DNA of 64,000 nt, from the NCBI RefSeq assembly GCF_019578655.1, contig NC_063264.1, positions 5,332,001 to 5,396,000 on the forward strand, written 5' to 3'. Position 1 is the stretch's first letter; the number at the start of each line of letters is the position of its first letter. This DNA comes from Ricinus communis (taxonomy: Eukaryota; Streptophyta; Magnoliopsida; Malpighiales; Euphorbiaceae). Positions 1 through 11,079 of the stretch are shown piece after piece. The notes beneath the pieces were generated by a model. It saw nothing but the letters and a program-made list of their open reading frames with translations. It was not told where the DNA came from and did no database searches. Both the position numbers and the translations under genes were made by a program.

Positions 1-439
1 GTGTTGACTATTGATCATAAGCTAAAAGGGCAGCAATCATATGGCTAAGGAAGGAACTCTCAGAATCAGAAGTGGGCCAAACTACAAATGGGTCAATCTT
101 ACATTCCCCTAATAATCATCAAAAGAAGGGAAGAAAAAGAAAATTGAAAAGCAAAAAGAGAGGGTAAAGAAAGAAAAATAGGGCATATGTCTCAATCTAT
201 AACTTGTAGTGACAAAAATAATTTAGAATAAAGAACTTTGGGCAATAAGTGGACTGAAGAGTGAGGAAACCTTTAAGAAATAATTAAGAAGGGCACATCC
301 CAGATTTTGAGGCCATATCACGTGAGGATGGGAATCAATTATTATTTTTATTTTTAAATTTCTTTCTTTGCAACCCACTAATTAACCTGGCCAAACCAAA
401 CCCAACACTCTTTTACAAAAACCTTATATTTATAAAAGT

Positions 440-471
<32 letters not shown>

Positions 472-1228
472 CTAAAACTATATATTATATGAATTAAAGC
501 AAAGTATATTGTTGCCAACAAGGTCTTAAAATAGTACTCTATGACCATAAAGGGCCAAAAATAAATAAAGCTAAACGGCGCTGCTTCAACTCACTCCCTA
601 CCTATTTTAAGGGTCGTGGCCTTGGGAGTTTCCCCAATGGAATCTATACACGTTTTTGTTTCTGTCACAAATCCAAACTAAAATAAATAAGCAAAGCAAA
701 GCAGCTCCCTGGCTTTACCTATTATTTAACAAATTCAAACATACAATACAATACGAGCATTTGATGAATGACAGGATTATGATGCTGTGTGTACGTTTTC
801 ATATACATGTCAGCCATTAGATCAAATTTATATGATTCATCAGATGGCTGTAAATCTCATGCACCTTCAATGTTCACTATTAAGAATTTACTTCATTTTC
901 ATATTCTTATGATTAAACTGACTCTAGACACAGTATTTTAGGAATGGTTGAATAAAAGAGAAAATCAAATTTTAATCAAACATTTCTGAAAATATTATTT
1001 TCTAGTCACTGATATTTGATAAGAATCAAATTTACTTTTATATAATGTTGTGCAATTCAGTCCTTGCGTTCAATAGGGAATCTAATAAAAAAGATTATTA
1101 TCCAATTTCAAATTCTATTATCATTATGGACAAGTGCACAGTGGTTCTCTAGAATCTGAAATAATACTATAACAAGTTTGACAGTATATTATAGAGTATT
1201 ATAAATCTAATCGAAATATGATTATTTG
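1..1228. other. AT-rich intergenic DNA, no gene seen
   Basis: No open frame with recognisable protein content and no RNA gene was found. A (TA)n microsatellite lies at 440-467. The stretch around 570-720 is less AT-rich than its surroundings but encodes nothing I recognise. It may be the flank of a gene outside the window. Confidence 0.6.
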
Positions 1229-1415
1229 AATAAACTTTTAGTTTCTTTTTCATTATTAGTTCACTGATTTATATATCAATATTGACAGTGTATTATAACT
1301 ATTTTATTAACCTTTTAATGTACAGTCTCTATTAATATAATTTAACCTTTTGGTTATCTTAGTATATTTCAAGAAATTTTTTTAAAATATTCTAAAATTA
1401 ATAAAAAAATTAGTC
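1229..1415 (+). repeat. Direct repeat, copy A (uninterrupted)
   Basis: About 190 bp that recurs in the same orientation at 2342-2468 plus 2783-2852. Shared landmarks are the start AATAAACTT, then TTCATTATTA, TTCACTGATT, GTGTATTATAAC, ATATAATTTA, and finally GTTATCTTAGTATATTTCAAG. Copy A lacks the element inserted in copy B and therefore shows the empty site. The family is unknown to me. Confidence 0.6.
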
Positions 1416-1568
1416 GTTTACTCATGTGTTGCATGACCATTATTATTATTTTGATTATAAAATCAGATTTATAGATATAATTTAATAGATTTTTTAATTT
1501 TTAATATTGATTTATAATATTTTAAAAGTTAGTAGCAAACTAACTATTTTTAAATGTCTTTAATATAA

Positions 1569-2165
1569 GTGCAACAGTATAAAAATAATTTTAAATCTTT
1601 ATTTATTAATTCTAATATCATAATTAATACTATCAATATTTGATATTACTATGTTTTAGAATTGAGAATTATTATATAATTAAAATTTAACTTATTAGTG
1701 AAAATAATATTTAAAAATATTATATTTTATAACTAGAACAATTATCTAATTAGAAACTAATTTATTAGTTAATATAATATTAAGATATTATTAATATGCT
1801 ATTTCTTAAAATAGTTATTATTTAATTAGAAAACTAATTTATTATTAAATTTTTTTAAGAGTGCAATAATATACAAATAATTTTAAAATATTTATTTATT
1901 AATTGTAATATTATATAAGTTAATACTATCAAATATATTGATATTACTATTTTTAATTAGAAATTATTATATAATTAAAAGTTAATTTATTAGTGAATAT
2001 AAAATTCTAAAATATAATTTTATATAATTAGAATCATTATCCAATTAAAAATTAATTTATTAATTAATATAATATTAAAATATAATTAATATGTTATTTT
2101 TTAGAATAATCACTATCTAATTAGAAAACTAATTTATTATTAATATGTTATTTTTTAGAATTATA
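1569..2165 (+). repeat. Degenerate tandem repeat, about 292-bp period, two copies
   Basis: The block starting GTGCAACAGTATAAAAATAA at 1569 recurs, diverged, from 1861 (GTGCAATAATATACAAATAA). Both copies run through TTTATTTATTAATT, a TAATACTATCAA segment, TATTATATAATTAAAA and an ACTAATTTATTA segment. Shorter sub-repeats occur near the end of each copy. Extremely AT-rich and non-coding. A similar AT-rich tract appears near 43706-44090. Confidence 0.5.
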
Positions 2166-2341
2166 ATGAGTGTTTAATTAGAAATGCAACTTATTAGTTA
2201 ATAAATTAATAGAAAAAATAATAAAATTACACTTAAATTTAAATCTCATATGTCAAAAATAAATATACATATTATAATAATAATTTTATATGTCAAAAAT
2301 TAAACACACATATTAAAAATATTTTAAGTCTCAAAAACTTT

Positions 2342-2852
2342 AAATAAACTTATAGTTTTCTTTTCATTATTAATTCACTGATTATAAATCAATATTCACA
2401 TCCAGTAGTTGTGTATTATAACCCCTTGATTAACTTTTTTAATGTAAAGTCCCTATTGATATAATTTAGAAAAAAAAATTATTATTTTGTTTACTTTAAA
2501 GTTTGTGATTTACTTTTTTTTTATTTTAGTATCATGTGAATATGACCATTAGTAAATAACGGTCAAATTGCACAATATCGTTAAAAGACTCTAACATAGC
2601 ACGCAATAGCTATTGTTCTTCCAATTGTCACATCAGTACTTGCTAATTGTGTTATGCTATTTGACCATTATTTACTAACGATCATATTCACAATATATCA
2701 AAGTAAAAGAAAATATAAACTACAAACCCTAAAATGAAAATACATTAAATCACATGATAGTTTACTAAAATTTTCTCCATAGTTTAACTTTTTTGTTATC
2801 TTAGTATATTTCAAGAAACTTTTTAGAAATACTCTAAAATTAACAAAAAATA
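2342..2852 (+). repeat. Direct repeat, copy B, split by a foldback element
   Basis: Second copy of the repeat at 1229-1415. The left part (2342-2468) ends in ATATAATTTA and the right part (2783-2852) resumes with TTTAACTTTT and GTTATCTTAGTATATTTCAAG. Copy A has the same sequence without a break. The 314 bp between the halves is therefore an insertion. Confidence 0.6.
2469..2782. mobile_element. Short non-autonomous foldback element (MITE-like)
   Basis: About 314 bp with long imperfect inverted arms. The clearest pairing is 2534-2576 (GTGAATATGACCATTAGTAA...) against 2650-2695, whose reverse complement reads GTGAATATGATCGTTAGTAA. It is flanked by TTTA on both sides (2465-2468 and 2783-2786), and the unoccupied sequence carries a single TTTA at that point. 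A 3-4 bp A/T duplication would fit a PIF/Harbinger-like or related MITE, but the outer ends are too degenerate to assign a superfamily. No coding capacity. Confidence 0.6.
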
Positions 2853-5798
2853 TTATTTTTATCTTGTATTTTTTTTCTAAAAAATAATGTTTCTTTTAAC
2901 TTTTTTTTAAATATGTGGTTGTTTTCTTATTATACCAAAAAAATAATTAAAAAAATTAAAACTGCAATTTTAAAAATAAAATAAAAATATATTGTTAATA
3001 TTTTAATACAGTAAAAATGAGAAAAAATTTAAAATCCTAAATTTGATTAAAAGAATATGGGTATTTTGTTTTTTCTTTTTTTTTCCTATATTTCATGCAA
3101 CCAAAGGAGCTGAAAGTGTAAGACCAGTGCTGTCTGGTGGGACTATGGAAACAAGGCATCGACTTGGATCATGCAATTTCTGAAGTGGGCCGTTTTTGAA
3201 CCTATTTAACAACCATACAAAAATCCAATTACAAAAGTGGTTTAGATTCAGATCAAATCAATGCTACGCCTGATGTTGGGTTTAGCCAATTACTTTTGTC
3301 ACAGATCGGGCTTTCTGGTTAATTATTATTGGGTCATTCGCTAGGCTTTACAATTCTTTCGCATCAGATTAGATTGCAAATGGTCTGAATATTAGACCTC
3401 ACCCTTGGGCTACTGCCCTTCTCTAATTTGAAACAAAAAATATTGTCATTTTTTTTGTTTTGTTTTGAAAGAAGCCAATTGCTTTATGGGAATCACCTTT
3501 ATGCGCAAGTTCCTTAGCATAAGTAACTTTTGTCGAGTGCAAACATGTCTGAGAAAGTGAAAGAAATAATACAAAAAGAAAAAGATTGGACGTCACCGTC
3601 AATGAAATTATGCTTTACAGTTATATTTGGTTTAAATTTATAAACCAATTAATTTTATTAAAAAATATATAAAATTAAAATAGATATTTTAGTATTATGT
3701 CATGTATTGATTTATTAATATGTAATTTTTTATATATTTTATTATAATATAATTTAATTATAACCAATTCGATTCAATAATTTTTTTTATTTATTTCTAT
3801 TAGTTTAGCTACATATCTTTCTATTTAACAAATGTAACTTGCTGTTTGACACTGTTATAAATTTATTGTTATTATGTTTCAAGTTATGAATTTATCATTC
3901 TATTTTTAATAACATATTTTTTATTTTATTTTTTTATTATTAAAACTACGAGCTTATTTTATTATTTTGTTAATCTTATTTATAATTAAATTATTTTCAA
4001 TGTAATAATCATTAGGTAGTATATGAATCATCAAATACAATGTCTTCGCATCTTAGAAAAATGCATGGTCAAATTAAAGAGAAAAAGATAATATCTTTAT
4101 TAGGTATGTTTTTCTATATTTTAAAAAATCTATATATTATTAAAATAACAAATTATAATAAAAAATAAAAAAATTATTTATTAAATAAAAACTACGATTA
4201 AACTCTAATTTTTGTAACACTAGTGAGAGCGAAAGGCTGTAAGGATAATACATCAAGCTCAAAAGAGAGTGTTGGTAAGATTTTAGTTTCCAATTAGAAA
4301 CCTAGTTAAGGGTATATTTAGAAAAATTAAAAAATTTCCCTTAAATATATTTTTGAAAAAATTATTAATTTATCTATTTCTTATAAAATATTTTTTTTGA
4401 GTTTAAATTCTAAAAAATAATATAAAAGTAAAATAAAAATTAAAAAAAAAATACTTTTCCACCCTCTATACTAAATGGACACTAAAGCAATGAAATTATT
4501 ATGTCAGTTTCAGAGTGGAGACTAAATGCCATCAGTTTTCATCGGCTTGACGGAGACTAGCCCATGTTGACTTGTGTTTTTTCCAAACAAATTCCAACGT
4601 CTCTCTTCATGGTTTTGGTCCTTTTTTTTTTTATTATTATTACTATTTTTAAATATATATAATAAGAACAGGATTGGCCTCTAAAACCCAAAAAAAGTAA
4701 GACTTAGCAACCAAGTTAAGGGCGTTTTTGAAAAGTATTAAAAGATGAAGGGATCTTGGAGGAAACATAAACAAATTTGGCAGTGCAGAACAATTAAAAT
4801 AACATTCCGAATTAATAATAATAAAAGAAATAAAATATTAACCGTTCTATTATTTTTTATTTTATTTGTGGTGGTATCTATTATTTTTATAAAATTATAT
4901 TTTAATTTTAAAATATATAAAAAATAATAAATACCACGTCACATAATTAAATACTAAAAGTAAAAAGGAAATATGGGTTGTAGGAAAAAAGAAAACTCTG
5001 AAAGCACGGTGCCCGTGCCGGAATGCAACATAATGCATTATCCTTTTTATAAACAGAGATGGGTGGAGCAAAGGTTGTGTTTGGATTTTAGTTTTAGATC
5101 TACAAGCAATGGTGATTTTTATAGTTTATTAAGGATTATTTTCCTCTCCAGAATGATGATTGGCTTATCCTTAGCGTGAATAAATAAACCAAGTAAAAAT
5201 GAATCAATTAGCAGGATCTGGTCTACTGACTCCAAAATTAATTAGTTTCGTGATGACAGTTGTGTGAGACCCACTTTTCTAATATTCTCCGATGTCAAAA
5301 GGTTCCACAGAAGTAAAATGAAAGAATAACTTTATAATATGGAGTTACAGAAACTAATCTTTCATCTCTAATAATTTGCATTGACCATTTTCAAAAATAA
5401 AATTGAAACAATTCCCTCCTTCGAAGAAATAGGAAAAAGAGACAACAAGGAAGGAATATCATCTATCACCACTTGTTTTTTCTAATATCAATATTTTATT
5501 AATAAATAATTTATATAGAAAATACATACAAGAGATTTGTAATATATATTTTTTATTTTAAAGAATAATATTATAAATAATATATTTTATTTTTAAATAT
5601 AAAATGGATATTTAATTTGATTCTTTATATATGAAAAATAATTTTATTCTTTATTTTATATTTAATAGATGTATTATAAATTTTTATACACTGAGTTAAT
5701 TGATATTTATGATTATTATTTTTATATTAATTAAATTTAAACTATTAATATTTATAAAAATAAAAATAAAATATAAAGATTCATTAGACTTAAATAAT
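2853..5798. other. AT-rich intergenic DNA, no gene seen
   Basis: Mostly A/T runs. Two richer patches, about 3100-3560 and 4950-5250, contain only short open frames (the longest about 68 codons) with no family resemblance. I see no splice-consistent extension of these frames. Confidence 0.5.
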
Positions 5799-6340
5799 TT
5801 TTATTTTTTTTTAACATAGCATTTCATTTCATTACGTGAAAACTTTTATCTGCATAAGGGATACAAGAGATAAAGATAACAAATATATAAGCTCAAATTC
5901 ATAGTCCAACCTAACTAAAGAGACATCAGTCCAATTAAAAGCTCATTCTAAGAAACTCCAGAAAATTAGGGCAATTTAAATATAAGGAGAGAAAGAGTCA
6001 TCTTCATTAACATTACAAAAAATGCCCTAGTAACTAGAAAATTTCAATAAACACAAAATGGACAACGCATCAATAAACTAAACTCATGAGTTAAACTTAA
6101 ATTAGAACTATAATAATTTTAAGATAGGTGTGAGAAGAGGTCGGCTCATCAACCAGGAAAGAATGACAGATTTGTATAGACCCAAAAAGAACCCAAGATG
6201 ATCCATTATTTTGACTGCTACACCGAAAAGTCTTTGTAGCAGTAAAAATTCTTTTACTTTCACCATTTGAAATCTTCTGTACAACACATGTGAGAATACA
6301 AACCTTATATTATCAAATCCTAACAGGAAAGGTCAAGAAT
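5799..6340 (-). mobile_element. Possible truncated LINE or retroposed 3' end
   Basis: Read on the minus strand, the segment ends in TAATGAAATGAAATGCTATG followed by a run of A (T-run at about 5806-5814 on the + strand). Such an ending is typical of plant LINE or retroposed transcript 3' ends. The sequence upstream is markedly less AT-rich than its flanks. No reverse transcriptase motif or clear target duplication could be read, so this is only a suggestion. Confidence 0.25.
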
Positions 6341-6835
6341 TTTTTTCTTGAAGAGTAAGAAAAAAAAAATTACTGTAGGAGATAAATGCCTAAAACCTAT
6401 AAAAAAAATTAAAAAAGAAAAAAGAAAAAAAAAAGGGATAGTAGATGGGAAAGCAGAGAGAAACAAAGAGAAAAAGAGCGTATATGATTTGTTTATTTAT
6501 ACTAAATATTTATTATAGAAATTATGCTTTTTAAAGTAAATAGCATCATTGAAGGTGCTCTGACAATTATTAATTGTATTTATGTAATAGTAAATTGCAA
6601 TTATATAGTAAGTATGTTACACTCGTGTTATTAAATCAAATATTAACTTGACAAGTGTCTTTTCAAAGAGTTTAATTATTTAATTATCAAATTGTCTCTT
6701 TGTTTTCTTTCACCGCTTCTATGGAGAGAGAATTCAATAATCACATCATGACTCTTATAGAATAAAAATTCAACACTCTCATAATTGAATATTATAAAAC
6801 TCTTCAAAAAATACCATTTAAACAAAAATATATTT

Positions 6836-6990
6836 TATTGGAAAAGTTCCCATTGGGTATTGCCAAAAATATATTTCAGCAAAAATACTTTTAGTGAATG
6901 TTAAAAGTATGTTTCAGCAAAAATATATTTAAGTAGAAAAGGTCCCATCGAGCATGCCAAAAATATGTTTGATGAAAATTTATTGATCGT
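6836..6990 (+). repeat. Short tandem repeat, period about 95 bp
   Basis: GAAAAGTTCCCATTGGGTAT at 6841 and GAAAAGGTCCCATCGAGCAT at 6936 start two similar blocks, each followed by TGCCAAAAATAT and a TTT...GAAAA tract. Non-coding. Confidence 0.45.
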
Positions 6991-7791
6991 GCCATGTATG
7001 TAGCTACATGAACCGTTGCACCTTAAAATATAATTTTTAATAAGATTTATGTAGATTTCTAAAATCTCTTGATAGTTTGCTTAGATTCTTAAGAAACACC
7101 ATAAAAATTAAAGTTGAATAACTATAAATAATTGCACAAAAAGCTGAAGGATTTGTATTAAAATTGTTAAAAATGAAAATTTGTATGAGTGTTTAAAAAT
7201 ACAAGACAATAATTGAAAGAAATAGTTTATTAGAAACTAAAATATTTACAGAAAATTTGTCCTTGAATATTGTAGTGTAGTTATTGTATTTGATTGTTGA
7301 TGCCGGTACACTCTCTTAATATCTGTTTTCTACTTTTTATAGGGATCTTCAAGTTTTACTAGAGTTACTTCCACTTTCGGTACTATAGAGTCCCATTATC
7401 TCATTCTATTTGAAAAGTGAGAGTAATAACTCATTCCTATTACTTTTTATTTCACGTGTTTATATTAGCTACTCCCTTTAATTATTAACTAACTAATTAA
7501 TTATATTAATATTTACGAGTTTTGGACTTTTATTTTACTTTTTTTGACATAAAAATAAATAATTAATTTAAAAAATACCATAAAAAAATCTAAAAGAATA
7601 TGAAAAATAGAAAATAGATTTGAAAATTAACGAGCTTTAAAATTTCGCTTCATGTAGACATACGGAGGTAATTTCAAATTGCATTGATAAGTGCATTCTC
7701 TACTTGCCCTATTTACTTGATTAAACCAAACTTAATCCTTTATCTTCATAAATAATTGTACCTATATAATATTAAGAGGGAGTGATTTTCT

Positions 7792-7792
<1 letters not shown>

Positions 7793-7836
<44 letters not shown>
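7793..7836. repeat. (TA)n microsatellite
   Basis: A nearly pure run of about twenty TA units in intergenic DNA. The region between it and the next gene (7837-8843) has no other gene. It holds AAATT/AAACT simple repeats near 8290 and a poly-A run at 8341-8357. Confidence 0.9.
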
Positions 7837-7839
<3 letters not shown>

Positions 7840-8843
7840 ATTAATAATTCATTTAATATTAAGAATAAATTTAATTTATAAAATAAATATTTTATTTTTC
7901 ACTTGAATTAGCGGTCAAATGTAACTAAATTTAAACATTAAATTCGTAAAATTAGACCGATTGAATGAAACTTTTCAACCATAGGAAAATTACAGAGGAG
8001 TGTCGAGCAAATTATACATATAATCTAAAGACATAACAAGCAGGAAAATTAGCAAATTAGAAGTTTGTAACATATAATTATAAAGAGAAAATGAAAAAGA
8101 AAAAAGAAAAAAGAAAAGGAAAAGGAAAAAGGGTCTTGACTTGCAGGGGAAGGGGAGTGCGATACACACGGCAACACATACAGAGGATAGAACAAAGAAG
8201 CTAAAAGGTCGTCTTGTTCTGAATTATTATGATTATCCGCGGAAGCCAAACGAAGCCTTAATCGTCTCCCGGCTTACTGCTACTACTTCAACTAAATTAA
8301 ATTAAATTAAATTAAACTAAACTAAACTAATTCCATCAACAAAAAAAAAAAAAAAAAGGCAATTTCATTTATTCTAAGACATTGGTACCGTTTTCTTTTT
8401 CTTGTCGCATCTCCTCTTCACTGCTTTTTAAACTTCTCTTTTACTAAAGTTGACCTCTTTAATTACATTTACACCCCTCCAAAAGGTAAAAGAAAATTAT
8501 TCCTTCCTTATATAATTAATGTTTTATCAATTTCCCATACTCCCATTCCTCTTCCCCACCAAAAACAAAAGCGAAAAAACCCCTCTTTGCGAGACTTTCG
8601 AGTTTTAACAATTAATGCTTTTATACGCAGTAGGGTTATTTTAGGTAATTCAACTTTATAATTATTCCGTACTAGGTATCCATTTACCACTGCAACCAAA
8701 CAGGTCTATACATTTAATTCCTGAGCGATTCTTCATTTTCCTCCGAAATCAAAGTCTGTATAAATTCCTTCGAAAAGCAGGGGGAATACAAAAGGCAAAA
8801 CAAAGAGAAAAAAGAAAAAGCCAAAAGCAGCGGAATTTCAAGC

Positions 8844-11079
8844 ATGGCAGCAAAAGTGGTGGTTTCACGGCCGGTAACCTTCGTTACCGGAAACGCAAAG
8901 AAGCTGGAAGAAGTCCGCGCTATCATCGGAAAATCCATTCCTCTCCGATCTATGAAGATTGATCGTACTTCTTTTAGCTTTCTCTTTCTCTCTCTAAAAC
9001 CCCTCATCTCTCTCTCTCTCTCTACAATTTCTTTTTTAACTTTCTTTTTCATTTCTTACAGTTCCTGAACTGCAAGGTGAACCTGAAGACATTTCCAAAG
9101 AGAAAGCTCGTTTAGCTGCTCAAAAGGTACGTACAGTGTGGTGTAGTCTAAGATTATACAGTTTCTCTGTATATTTACGCTGTTCACGCGCATGTTTTGG
9201 CGCGTATGCGCGTGCATAACTGACTGAATGTTAATATAATTATGTTTGTTGAAAAAATATGGAAGGTGAAAGGACCTGTCTTGGTGGAGGATACGTGTCT
9301 GTGTTACAATGCGCTTAAAGGACTTCCAGGTTTTAATAAAATTAATAACAATCGTTAACTTAATCACATAATTTTGGTGAAATGTATTCTTAATTTGCTG
9401 ATTGTTTATTGTTTTGTTTGCTTGCAGGGCCATACGTGTAAGCTTTGTTTCTCTTTCAAATTTCTTTTTTGTTGTGTTAGTTGATATCATAATATGGTAT
9501 GTTAAATTATTGCAGAAAGTGGCATTTGGATAAGACTGGTGTTGAAGGTTGTAATTCTTTTTAACTCTGTTGTGTTCTGTTATATTTAAAGTCTGTTATT
9601 TTTCATATTAAACTAATGGGTTTGGTTTTTTTTTTTATACCTTACAATTGGTGTGTAGGTTTGTACAAGTTATTGACTGCGTATGATGACAAGTCAGCAT
9701 TTGCATTATGTGTATTCTCTTTTGCCCTTGGACCTGATTCTGAACCCATTACATTTTCTGGGAAAACTATGGTAATGTTTGAAATTTTTTTGTACTCCCT
9801 TACATTGAATAATCTAATAAAGCTCTGCAAATTATTACATTTGAATTATCTTTAATCAGCAAGAATCTACACAGTTAGCTGTTTGTTTTGTTAATACGAT
9901 TATAACGTTGTAATTGTGAAAGTGATGTATAAGCAGATTTATGGCATTGTTTGCCAATAGATATAAATTCCCCCCTTCCAGTCACAATATGATGCATATA
10001 AGCTGCATAAAATAATTTTATGATCAACTGTTATTGACCTGTTTATCTGCATTTTCTTTAGTTTCTTTAAACCCAACGTAGCTGAAAATTACATATCTTT
10101 AGAAGTTCTATTTGTGCATCTGTGAATAAGTATAATATAGCCTCTACGAAGGATGATCCAATTGTTATAAATTATAATTTTGTCTTAATAATATAGTGAA
10201 ATTGGTGGCCAGCATAATGTTGTGAACTAAAACCAAAACTGTGTAAATATTATCGAGGAACAGTAGTTTCTTATTTAACTTTGTTGATAACAACCAAGTA
10301 AATGAATAGGAAATATTATAAACACTACACTTTTTGATTCTTTTTGTGGGAATATATAATTATTTGGCAAATTTAAATATTTTTTGTCATATTTTGTTCT
10401 TTCTTAGTTTGCTTAACAAATAATCTGCTGTTGTATGGTTTAGGGTACGATAGTTCCTCCAAGGGGACCCAGGGATTTTGGATGGGATCCAGTCTTTCAA
10501 CCTGATGGATATGAAGAAACGTAAGAACATGTATTCTGCTTATTTTCTTTCCCTGGTGTTATGTCTTTGTTTTGATGAACTTAATGCCAATTGTGTCCTG
10601 TGTCTGGTTCCTTCTTTTTTAAAGTTTTGCGGAAATGTGTAAGGAAGAAAAGAACAAGATTTCTCACCGCTACAGGGCACTTTCTTTGGTGAAATCTCAT
10701 TTTGTTGAAGTTGGATATGAATTTGCAATGGAAGACTCTAATGAGAATGACCAAAGTGCATCAGACAAGAGTAAGGAAGATTCTACTGGCAAGAATGATC
10801 ATGCTGCCACTGCAGCTAATAATGATCAAGCTGCATCTGCACTAATCGTCGACCAAACTGCATCTGCACCTGATGATGATCAAACTGCATCTGCACCTAG
10901 CAAGAGTGAGCCTTTGTGTTCTTTGTAATAACATTGAAAATTTTTCTGTTACAATCATCAATATTGGTTCTTATTTCTAGAATTGCCAAATATCAGGGAA
11001 AAGGGAAAATGGCGAAGGGTTGGAGAAAACAGAAGAGGAGGAAGCATCTGAGAAAAAGCTGAAGGGGGATGAGAACTAA
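8844..11079 (+). CDS. ITPA: Inosine triphosphate pyrophosphatase (HAM1/ITPase family)
   Basis: Nucleotide-pool cleaning enzyme that hydrolyses ITP, dITP and XTP to monophosphates. Nine exons: 8844-8964, 9062-9126, 9266-9329, 9428-9437, 9516-9547, 9659-9771, 10444-10520, 10625-10905, 10997-11079; 281 residues. All introns are GT-AG and phases agree. Visible family signatures are [12 protein letters not shown] near the N-terminus, [33 protein letters not shown] and ISHRYRAL. Exon 4 is only 10 nt, and its first 9 nt complete the conserved GPY. The ATG lies just before the conserved VTGN core and no alternative is better. Plant homologues are usually near 200 residues. This protein adds about 80 acidic, low-complexity residues including four 9-residue repeats (residues 218-253). 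The last exon is inferred from frame and composition. Without that splice the protein would end at 10928. Confidence 0.93.
10794..10901 (+). repeat. Four in-frame 27-bp repeats in ITPase tail
   Basis: Four consecutive 9-codon units encode [27 protein letters not shown] and DDQTASAPS. The last two are closest to each other (DQTASAP), consistent with recent unit duplication. The block lies wholly within exon 8 and keeps the reading frame. Confidence 0.9.

Noticed and set aside
9056..9490. 144-codon minus-strand open frame across ITPase exons 2-4
   Set aside because: It is antisense to a well-supported gene, spans exons and introns alike and has no family resemblance.
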